Shown piece by piece: positions 1-6,089 of a stretch of 11,300 bases of DNA (positions within the stretch are counted from its first letter, which is position 1; each line of letters starts with the position of its first letter). The notes under the pieces were generated by a model. It was not told the DNA's origin. It did not search any database and saw only the letters and a list, made by a program, of their open reading frames with translations. The DNA comes from Gammaproteobacteria bacterium (GTDB lineage: Bacteria > Pseudomonadota > Gammaproteobacteria > S012-40): contig JAOUPJ010000097.1 in NCBI GenBank assembly GCA_029879945.1, positions 1 through 11,300 of the forward strand. The letters are read 5' to 3'. A program made the translations under genes and the position numbers.

Positions 1-161
1 ACCCGAATTCCAGTCTCTTCATAGAACGCCAGGGCAGCCACTTTGATTGCTGGAGCGATGGTACTAGAGCCAAGCACGCTAATATCATTTCCTGCCTGAG
101 CAATACCGACGCCAGACCACAAAAAAATTGCTAACATTATGTTATTATTAATTATTTTCAC
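1..161 (-). CDS. PstS-like periplasmic substrate-binding protein, N-terminal fragment
   Basis: This is the beginning of an exported solute-binding protein whose remainder lies left of the window. Read on the minus strand from a GTG at 161, it gives a short Lys-containing start, a hydrophobic core and an AQA cleavage site (MKIINNIMLAIFLWSGVGIAQA), then a mature start GNDISVLGSSTIAPAIKV. The GSSTIAP stretch matches the N-terminal phosphate-loop region of PstS-type binding proteins, which bind phosphate or a related oxyanion in the periplasm for an ABC importer. GTG is preferred over the ATG at 137 because only the longer form has a normal signal-peptide start, and a GGGA lies five bases before it. 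The frame stays open upstream to 287, but I see no better start there. Only about 53 residues are visible, so the ligand and the family assignment are inferred. It is divergent from the TPR gene. Confidence 0.62.
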   Translation of the reverse strand, partial: MKIINNNIMLAIFLWSGVGIAQAGNDISVLGSSTIAPAIKVAALAFYEETGIR

Positions 162-184
162 TACTTTCCCAACACCCAAACGAA

Positions 185-214
185 ATTGTAGCCATGGGGC
201 AACAAGGTACCCAA
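185..214 (-). promoter_or_regulatory. Possible sigma70 promoter for the PstS-like gene
   Basis: On the minus strand a TACAAT -10 hexamer (185-190) lies 18 bases from a TTGGGT -35-like hexamer (209-214). It would start RNA near 178, leaving a short leader before the GTG at 161. The -35 matches consensus at only three positions, so this is tentative. Confidence 0.3.
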
Positions 215-384
215 TCCAGTTATTCGACATAGTTAGAAAAACATTTAGAACTAATAGAACGACCGTAAAAACAAAGGATTTACCTCTCTATACGATTCCA
301 CGAGAGGGACATGGCCAAGAATTAACCAGGCACATGCCCTGCATGCCGTTTTGTGGACAAATTCAAGATTGAGATGCAGTTAGG

Positions 385-2259
385 GTGAAAGGATTACTTG
401 AAACAGCGATAGAACTACACAGATCTGGCTATTTTGATGCCGCGCTAGAAGAATATCGCAAAATACTGTCGTCCGATTCAGCAAACTACCAAGTTTATTA
501 CCTAATCGGGAATTTGTTTCTACAGAAACACGACAGCTACCATTCACTTCTTTATCTGGAAAAGGCCATCCAGGCCAATCCTGCTTATGCCCCTTCTTAC
601 AATAGCATGGGCCTATTGGAGCTAAACAGGGGAAACACAGACATCGCGCTTAATCATTTTGAAGCAGCGCTTACGATCAATCCAAATTACGCGGATGCAA
701 TCCATAATGCCGTCGCTGTACAGATTGATCGTGGGCAATTTGTGAAAGCCCAGGAGTATTTAGAACGTTTTTGCGCTCTATCTCCTCACGACTCGCGAAC
801 CTTGTCTCTCCAAGCAAACCTCCACTATGCGAAACAAGACTACGAAAGAGTGATAAACACTTTCGAAACACTCCTCGAATTTCAAACATTGAACGAGTTG
901 CAATATACCAAACTGGCTATTTCCTTTCAGAAAATAGGAGCGCTTAAAAAAGCGATTGAGGCCTATAGTAGCGCTCAAAAACTTAATGGCACAAACTATT
1001 TTACATGGTTAAACAAAGGGAGATGCGAATATGAGCTGTCTCAGTTTGACAACGCCAGAAAATCATTGGAAAAATCGCTAGAACTCAAACCCGAACAAAT
1101 GACGGCGTTAAACCTGCTGGGTGCAATCGCGAAAAATGCGGGTCAATTCCAGCAAGCCATCCACTATTTTGAAAAGGCCTTATCCTATAATCCCGATAGC
1201 ACAAAAACGTTGACCAATCTTGGGCACATGTTAGGTACATTTTTGGGTTCTGACTTGGACCGTGCAGAAACACTTTTAAACCACGTGATTGAGATAGATC
1301 CTATTCATGCAGATGGCCATTTAAATCTGGCCATAACACTCCTGCGAAAAGGCAAAATTCGCGAGGGCTGGCAGCATTACGAATGGCGTTGGCAGACTAC
1401 CACTCAAAGTAAACGGCAAATACTGGCTCCTGAATGGCAAGGAGAAAATCCTGCCAACGCCACTATCTACATTTATGCCGAGCAAGGTCTGGGAGATGAG
1501 TTACTTTTTTCTAGCTGTATTCCGAATCTTGCCAGAGCAGCAAGGAAAACAATTATCGAATGTGATTCGAGACTCATTCCGCTGTATCAACGAACCTGGC
1601 CAAATCTGGAACTCATAGCCAGAGGTTCAACAGTTTCTCCCCAAAACATCGATTACCAAGTCGCTGTTGGATCACTCCCAAAATTTTTCAGGGCGAGTCT
1701 CGACGACTTCAATTCAGAAATTAGCAGTTTGGTTGTTGATCCACAACGGGTGGCTTACTGGCGCAATCAGTTTGAACAAATAGGCCCGGGGCCCTACATT
1801 GGTTTTAGTTGGCGTAGCGCCAGGCGAGACAATAATCGTTCACCAGGAGCAGCAAACATTGATGATTGGGAAACTCTGTTTCTTGCCAACACACTCAATC
1901 TGATCAATTTGCAGTACGATAACTCGCAGGAAGAACTCGCCTATATCGAGAAACAATATGGCCGCAAGATACATACGTTTAGGCAACTGGATCAGATTCG
2001 AAACATCGATGATACCGCCGCCTTTATTGCGGCACTCGATGATGTAGTCGTCGTGCGAAATGCGGTTTTCGCTCTTGCTGGACGTCTGGGCAAGCCTGTT
2101 CAGTTTGTGGGGCCCACACCCTGGCATGCCTTTGGTCAAAAATACCACCCGTGGTATCCAAATTGTGTACTCAATCCGGTTAAACCCGCTTCTCCCTGGC
2201 TGGTGGTTATTGAGACACTGACCGAAAGACTCCAAGAAACTCACTGTTTTAGTAATTAA
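385..2259 (+). CDS. TPR-repeat protein with C-terminal glycosyltransferase-like (GT9/heptosyltransferase-fold) domain
   Basis: A 624-residue protein without an obvious signal peptide. Residues 1 to about 335 are about nine tetratricopeptide repeats (for example YNSMGLLELNRGNTDIALNHF, one residue removed: GLLELNRGNTDIALNHF, and LNLLGAIAKNAGQFQQAIHYF). Residues 325-355 (GWQHYEWRW ... PEWQGE) are the usual linker to the C-terminal domain in TPR-glycosyltransferase fusions. AEQGLGDELLF (365-375), GFSWRS (473-478) and the segment ending LAGRLGKPVQFVGPTPW (564-580) follow the conserved order of that domain. Such proteins are generally thought to act on surface glycans or protein glycosylation; the substrate cannot be read here. 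The usual His before LAG is absent (VFALAG), so catalysis is uncertain. The GTG at 385 is the only in-frame start after a stop at 370-372; the ribosome binding site is weak (TTAGG). It is divergent from the PstS-like gene. Confidence 0.85.
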   Translation: MKGLLETAIELHRSGYFDAALEEYRKILSSDSANYQVYYLIGNLFLQKHDSYHSLLYLEKAIQANPAYAPSYNSMGLLELNRGNTDIALNHFEAALTINPNYADAIHNAVAVQIDRGQFVKAQEYLERFCALSPHDSRTLSLQANLHYAKQDYERVINTFETLLEFQTLNELQYTKLAISFQKIGALKKAIEAYSSAQKLNGTNYFTWLNKGRCEYELSQFDNARKSLEKSLELKPEQMTALNLLGAIAKNAGQFQQAIHYFEKALSYNPDSTKTLTNLGHMLGTFLGSDLDRAETLLNHVIEIDPIHADGHLNLAITLLRKGKIREGWQHYEWRWQTTTQSKRQILAPEWQGENPANATIYIYAEQGLGDELLFSSCIPNLARAARKTIIECDSRLIPLYQRTWPNLELIARGSTVSPQNIDYQVAVGSLPKFFRASLDDFNSEISSLVVDPQRVAYWRNQFEQIGPGPYIGFSWRSARRDNNRSPGAANIDDWETLFLANTLNLINLQYDNSQEELAYIEKQYGRKIHTFRQLDQIRNIDDTAAFIAALDDVVVVRNAVFALAGRLGKPVQFVGPTPWHAFGQKYHPWYPNCVLNPVKPASPWLVVIETLTERLQETHCFSN

Positions 2260-2307
2260 TACAATTAGTTAGCGAGTTTAGAAAAAGGCCCGCCATGTGC
2301 TTAATAT

Positions 2308-2318
2308 TTGCATGTAAT
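2308..2318. repeat. Left arm of 11-bp inverted repeat flanking the exported-protein gene
   Basis: TTGCATGTAAT here is the exact reverse complement of ATTACATGCAA at 3299-3309. The two copies lie in the short spacers on either side of the 2359-3273 gene. This copy sits about 40 bases before that gene's start codon. It could be a shared regulator site or chance; the core TGCATG is itself palindromic. Confidence 0.45.
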
Positions 2319-2358
2319 TATCCGGTTTAGGATTTCGTCGGCCCGTTAAGCCCCTATT

Positions 2359-3273
2359 ATGATTCATAGAACGCAAACACTATTGCTGTTACTGGCAGGT
2401 CTCTGCTCTCAAGCGACCCAAGCCGAGCTCTATATGTCTGTGCAACAACAGCAATACAAGTGGAAGTCATACTATCAATACGGCTATGAATACCTGAATG
2501 CCGATTTCAAATCTGCAACGGTAGGTCTGGGTTCCAAACAACTCTATAGCCTTGTTGCAAAAGGAGACTATGACGAACTCAACAAGAAATTTGTAAACAA
2601 AAATATCGAGCTTTCTATTCGGGAATGGGGAATAGACTATGAGGAGTTCAACTATGCCGGCCTCTATGCCACAACCACCAAGCCCGACTTCATTCCTCAA
2701 ACAGGTTTTTTTGAAAATTCCTTTCAGTCCGGAAAGCTGTACGTATCACGGCAGGGGGAATACATAGAAGGCATCATTTACGCGCGGTTCAACTCACCTG
2801 CCATGATCAAGGTAAAAGGTCCCACCACCCCTACAATACGCTATGTGGACCCCGAATTTTCGCTCAATTTTTTTGGTGGATTCAAAGGCGGAGGACACGA
2901 AACTAACTTGCGATTTTCCAGACTTCTTAATCAGGCGAATCGAGTTCGGTACGGAATGAACTTGGAAGGCTACCTAGCTGCGGGAGTCTTCAGCCTGAGA
3001 ACCAGCAAGATCGGAAATGACCTGATTCTAGCGGCCCATGGTGCCACGGCCAAAGAAGGAATCGGAATATCCCCTGGTGTTTTGAGTAGAGCCAGCTATG
3101 GGTTTTATGTAAACGGATATGGACTCGGTACAAAAGTGGGTCTAATGGTTGGCGTACAATGGGACCTACATTATGTGCTATCTTTACGAGCTTCCACAGA
3201 CTTAGTCAAACACTATGGCGAGCCCATGCAAATTCACTATGGACCTTTCGCACGTTTCTCTCTATATTGGTAG
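2359..3273 (+). CDS. Exported protein of unknown function, probable outer-membrane barrel
   Basis: I do not recognise this 304-residue protein. It begins with a clear signal peptide (MIHRTQTLLLLLAGLCSQATQA, cleavage expected after residue 22). The LAGLC segment is not a proper lipobox because Leu precedes Cys. The mature part is rich in Tyr, Gly and Phe and has many short stretches of alternating residues, such as VRYGMNLEGYLAAGVFSLR and ASYGFYVNGYGLGTKVGLMV. It ends in ARFSLYW, a C-terminal aromatic residue typical of outer-membrane beta-barrels recognised by the BAM complex. The first half (about 45-130), with several Asp, Glu and Lys, looks less barrel-like and may be a periplasmic or surface portion. 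The ATG at 2359 is chosen because it starts the signal peptide; the ribosome binding site is weak. It follows the TPR gene by 99 bases on the same strand. Barrel status is inference. Confidence 0.75.
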   Translation: MIHRTQTLLLLLAGLCSQATQAELYMSVQQQQYKWKSYYQYGYEYLNADFKSATVGLGSKQLYSLVAKGDYDELNKKFVNKNIELSIREWGIDYEEFNYAGLYATTTKPDFIPQTGFFENSFQSGKLYVSRQGEYIEGIIYARFNSPAMIKVKGPTTPTIRYVDPEFSLNFFGGFKGGGHETNLRFSRLLNQANRVRYGMNLEGYLAAGVFSLRTSKIGNDLILAAHGATAKEGIGISPGVLSRASYGFYVNGYGLGTKVGLMVGVQWDLHYVLSLRASTDLVKHYGEPMQIHYGPFARFSLYW

Positions 3274-3298
3274 CAGTCTAAAAAAATAACACGCAAGC

Positions 3299-3309
3299 AT
3301 TACATGCAA
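3299..3309. repeat. Right arm of 11-bp inverted repeat
   Basis: ATTACATGCAA is the exact reverse complement of 2308-2318. It forms part of a near-palindrome, CATTACATGCAATG (3298-3311), and overlaps the -35 position of the likely helicase promoter. That position would suit an operator, although this is inference. Confidence 0.45.
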
Positions 3310-3332
3310 TGTCCCTCGAAACAGTATATAAT
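3305..3332 (+). promoter_or_regulatory. Probable sigma70 promoter of the DEAD-box helicase gene
   Basis: A perfect TATAAT -10 hexamer (3327-3332) lies 16 bases after a poor -35 (TGCAAT, 3305-3310). Transcription from about 3339 would give a leader of roughly 70 bases before the ATG. Long leaders are common for cold-induced helicase messages, but no specific cold-shock element was identified. Confidence 0.45.
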
Positions 3333-3400
3333 ACGCCTAGTATTTTCAACCACTAGCCCGCTATCGCTCTACCAAAATCGATTCGCCTAGCCCTTTCTCC

Positions 3401-3405
3401 AGGAG
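3401..3405 (+). promoter_or_regulatory. Ribosome binding site of the helicase gene
   Basis: AGGAG, six bases before the ATG at 3412. The spacing selects this start over the second in-frame ATG at 3421. Confidence 0.75.
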
Positions 3406-3411
3406 TAATTC

Positions 3412-5145
3412 ATGTCTTTAATGGTATCTTCCGTACCAGGTTTTTCCGACCTGGGTCTTAGTGATGCTGTGCTTTCTTCTATTAAATCAGCGGGTTACGA
3501 AACCCCCTCCCCCATACAGGCAGAAACGATTCCCCTGGTGCTGGCAGGTCGAGATGTATTAGGGCAAGCACAAACAGGTACAGGTAAAACAGCAGCTTTT
3601 GCATTACCGATACTCACGCGCATTAAACCCAATCTAACGCTTCCTCAGGTTCTTGTACTCACTCCAACACGTGAACTGGCCTTACAAGTCTCTGAGTCGT
3701 TTCAACGCTATGCCGCGCAAATACCAGGTTTTACTATTTTGCCCATCTATGGCGGGCAAGAGTACGGTTCCCAAATAAGACAGCTCAAGCGAGGCGTACA
3801 AGTCGTTGTTGGCACGCCAGGACGTGTCATGGACCACATGCGTAAAGGCACACTGAAACTAGACGGGCTTAGCACGCTGGTGCTGGATGAGGCAGACGAA
3901 ATGCTGCGTATGGGTTTTATCGATGATGTGGAATGGGTTTTAGAACATACGCCTGAGCAAAGACAAGTCGCTTTATTTTCTGCAACCATGCCCAAAGAAA
4001 TACGTCGAATTGCACAAACCTATCTGAGAGAGCCCGCACAGATCACCATCAAGCAGGCCACGGCTACCGCCGACACCATCAGACAAAGATTTCTCCTGAC
4101 TAATCCACACAATAAGTTCGAGGCACTCGCGCGCTTACTGGAGTCAGAAAAAACCGGTGCTGCAATCATATTCGTCAGAACCAAAACAGAATCTGCAAAC
4201 CTTACCGAAAAACTCCTTGCACGCGGCTTTTCTGCCAATGCATTGAATGGCGATTTACAACAACGCCAGAGGGAACGCTGCATAGAACAATTAAAATCTG
4301 GCGAACTCGATATTCTTGTTGCGACAGATGTGGCGGCACGCGGGCTGGATGTGGATAGAATCACTCACGTCTTTAACTACGATATTCCTTTCGATAGCGA
4401 ATCCTATGTACATCGTATAGGTCGCACAGGTCGAGCGGGCCGAGCCGGCGAAGCCATCCTATTACTGGCACCAAGAGAAAGACATTTACTTAGAAACATT
4501 GAACGCGCCACTAACCATCCTATTGAAGAAATGAGTTGGCCTTCAACTGAAATATTGAATAAAGCAAGAATAGAAAGATTTGAAAAACGAATAGAGAAAA
4601 CCCTGATGGGTGAAAGTTGGAAAGAATACTTTCCACTTCTTCAAAACTATGTAACAAAATATGGCAAAGATCCGCTGGAAGCTGCCGCTGTACTAGCAAG
4701 CCTGATGAATAGAGAAAAGCCATTTTTGCTCAAAGAACACGCTGACAATATCAAATCCTTCGACAAATCATTCGATAGAGAAAAATCCAAATTTAAATCG
4801 AAGAATGGCTCATTCCAGTCGAAAAGCACGAAAGGCCCACGTCCTAAAATGGACGTAGAAACCTTCCGCATTGAAGTGGGTCGTCAACACAATGTCAAAC
4901 CCGGAAATATCGTCGGTGCCATTGCGAACGAAGCCGGGATCAATAGCGAACAGATAGGTCATATCAAAATAGAAGATGATTATTCATTGGTAGATCTACC
5001 CGTAGGTATGCCTAAAGACGTATTCAATCATCTTAAAAATGTGTGGATACTGAATAAAAAAATGAATATTAGTAAGGTATCGACCGTTAGCAAGGGTCGT
5101 AAGGGGCCGCCAAAATCAGCAAAGAGAAAGAAAGTTCATCACTGA
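3412..5145 (+). CDS. deaD: ATP-dependent DEAD-box RNA helicase, DeaD/CsdA type
   Basis: A 577-residue cytoplasmic RNA helicase that uses ATP to unwind short RNA duplexes, typically in ribosome assembly, mRNA decay and cold adaptation. All core motifs are intact: Q motif with F11 and Q36, Walker A AQTGTGKT (53-60), PTRELA (85-90), TPGR (135-138), DEAD (159-162), SAT (190-192), IIFVRTK (252-258), ATDVAARGLD (304-313) and HRIGRTGR (334-341). After the two RecA-like domains comes a helical dimerisation-like region (about 380-445), a charged Lys/Ser linker (445-480), then a DbpA-like RNA-binding domain (about 482-553) and a basic tail (KGRKGPPKSAKRKK). The DbpA-like domain with long extensions points to DeaD/CsdA rather than RhlE or SrmB. 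The length is slightly under the roughly 630 residues of E. coli DeaD. The stop overlaps the proposed start of the downstream cytochrome. Confidence 0.95.
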   Translation: MSLMVSSVPGFSDLGLSDAVLSSIKSAGYETPSPIQAETIPLVLAGRDVLGQAQTGTGKTAAFALPILTRIKPNLTLPQVLVLTPTRELALQVSESFQRYAAQIPGFTILPIYGGQEYGSQIRQLKRGVQVVVGTPGRVMDHMRKGTLKLDGLSTLVLDEADEMLRMGFIDDVEWVLEHTPEQRQVALFSATMPKEIRRIAQTYLREPAQITIKQATATADTIRQRFLLTNPHNKFEALARLLESEKTGAAIIFVRTKTESANLTEKLLARGFSANALNGDLQQRQRERCIEQLKSGELDILVATDVAARGLDVDRITHVFNYDIPFDSESYVHRIGRTGRAGRAGEAILLLAPRERHLLRNIERATNHPIEEMSWPSTEILNKARIERFEKRIEKTLMGESWKEYFPLLQNYVTKYGKDPLEAAAVLASLMNREKPFLLKEHADNIKSFDKSFDREKSKFKSKNGSFQSKSTKGPRPKMDVETFRIEVGRQHNVKPGNIVGAIANEAGINSEQIGHIKIEDDYSLVDLPVGMPKDVFNHLKNVWILNKKMNISKVSTVSKGRKGPPKSAKRKKVHH

Positions 5146-5576
5146 TTAGGCGCAGTACTGCACTAACGATCGCCCTACTGCTTCCGGTATTGGGGTATGC
5201 CTCGTCAGCGGCAGATCACACCAATTTGAGCCTCGTTAAACAGGGAAAAGTGGTGTACGATCGATTTTGCTCCCTGTGCCATGGTAAGAATTTGGAGGGG
5301 CAGGCGGATTGGAGAAAAAGAAAATCCAATGGACGCCTGCCTGCGCCACCTCATGATGCCACTGGCCACACCTGGCACCACCCGGATCAAGTCTTGTTTG
5401 AGATTGTTAAATACGGACTTGTCCCGCCGCACGCCCCGAAAGACTACCAAACGGATATGCCGGCGTGGGGGGAAACCCTGAAAGACTCAGATATATGGGC
5501 AGTCCTTGCGTATATAAAAAGCACCTGGCCCAGTAAAGAAATTAAATATCAAGCTGAAATTAGTAGTAAACAATAA
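5142..5576 (+). CDS. Exported monohaem cytochrome c, probable CTG start overlapping the helicase stop
   Basis: A class I-type c cytochrome for periplasmic electron transfer. Numbered from the CTG, residues 1-23 form a signal peptide (MIRRSTALTIALLLPVLG, then YASSA) and the mature protein begins ADHTN. Haem attachment is CSLCH (43-47) and the likely axial Met is in DMPAWG (M106). The segment ending IWAVLAYIKSTWP is the usual C-terminal helix of these small cytochromes. No ATG, GTG or TTG exists in frame upstream of 5190 back to a stop at 5100, and a TTG start at 5190 would discard almost the whole signal peptide. CTG at 5142 overlaps the helicase TGA as CTGA, matching the ATGA overlaps of coupled genes; ATT at 5145 is the other candidate. 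The start is therefore inferred, while the frame and product are secure. It is probably cotranscribed with the helicase. The partner enzyme is unknown. Confidence 0.82.
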   Translation: MIRRSTALTIALLLPVLGYASSAADHTNLSLVKQGKVVYDRFCSLCHGKNLEGQADWRKRKSNGRLPAPPHDATGHTWHHPDQVLFEIVKYGLVPPHAPKDYQTDMPAWGETLKDSDIWAVLAYIKSTWPSKEIKYQAEISSKQ

Positions 5577-5673
5577 CAAATACAAAGAGTTAAATTTTTT
5601 TCTGTGTCATTCTGATTGAATCTTAAAGCCTAAATTAAGAAAGACCTATTAATAATCTAATAAATTAATTGAG

Positions 5674-6021
5674 TTATTGAATATTGGATAAATATTCTAG
5701 AATGAGCTGTTGCTGTTGTGGACTTGGGGTCAACTTGCCTTGTTTTTTCATGTGTATAAGCATGCGATTCATCACTTGCGCCCATTCCGCCGCAGACTTT
5801 TGCCTGGGATCAGGCAGGCCATGACATTGACTGCAGAAAGTCGTATAGATTGCGACCGTATTTTGGCCCGTGAGAGGAACTGATGCTTTGTGGTCCGTCT
5901 GAGATTTCGTATTCTGAGCTTGGGCTCCCATCATGCCCTGTTCCGTATGGTGTTGGTCACCGCCACAAGCGGCCAAAGCAGCAGCGAAAAGCAGCCCCAC
6001 AGCAACACGCACTAGAGACAC
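5674..6021 (-). CDS. Lipoprotein monohaem cytochrome c
   Basis: A 115-residue membrane-anchored c-type cytochrome. The N-terminus is a lipoprotein signal peptide (MSLVRVAVGLLFAAALAAC) with lipobox LAAC, so C19 would be lipidated. The +2 residue is Gly, consistent with an outer-membrane destination by the E. coli rule. A polar, His/Gln-rich linker (about 20-55) precedes the haem site CSQCH (63-67), followed by GLPDPRQ. Candidate axial Met residues are M84, M87 and M91; the domain is shorter than classical class I cytochromes. The start is GTG at 6021, supported by GAGG (complement of 6027-6030) five bases upstream. It converges with the helicase-linked cytochrome and is divergent from the GGDEF-EAL gene. 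It probably passes electrons in the periplasm; the partner is unknown. Two unrelated-looking small cytochromes end to end may be a shared respiratory module or coincidence. Confidence 0.85.
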   Translation of the reverse strand: MSLVRVAVGLLFAAALAACGGDQHHTEQGMMGAQAQNTKSQTDHKASVPLTGQNTVAIYTTFCSQCHGLPDPRQKSAAEWAQVMNRMLIHMKKQGKLTPSPQQQQLILEYLSNIQ

Positions 6022-6089
6022 AGGTACCTCAATCGATTACTTGAATAAAATGAGTGTACTTGAGGGCCCCATTGAAGGCAAGAAAGATA

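Noticed and set aside
162..287. In-frame hydrophobic extension upstream of the PstS-like start
   Set aside because: The frame stays open and includes an ATG at 230, but it has no ribosome binding site and would place a second hydrophobic stretch before a normal signal peptide. It is kept only as an alternative start.
283..307. Hairpin CCTCTC / GAGAGG upstream of the TPR gene
   Set aside because: A six-pair stem with a 13-base loop and no T-run. It is too weak to call a terminator or riboswitch.
139..372. A 77-residue plus-strand open frame between the PstS-like and TPR genes
   Set aside because: No domain-like pattern or ribosome binding site, and its start overlaps the divergent gene's signal-peptide region. 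It is most likely chance in non-coding sequence.
1840..2244. A 134-residue minus-strand frame inside the TPR gene
   Set aside because: It lies entirely within a well-supported coding region and has no recognisable domain; it is a shadow frame.
4020..4364. A 114-residue Ser/Ala/Arg-rich minus-strand frame inside the helicase gene
   Set aside because: It lies opposite conserved helicase motifs, and its low-complexity composition is typical of a shadow frame.
5577..5673. AT-rich spacer between the convergent cytochrome genes
   Set aside because: A terminator is expected here, but I could not find a stem with G-C pairs followed by a T-run on either strand.
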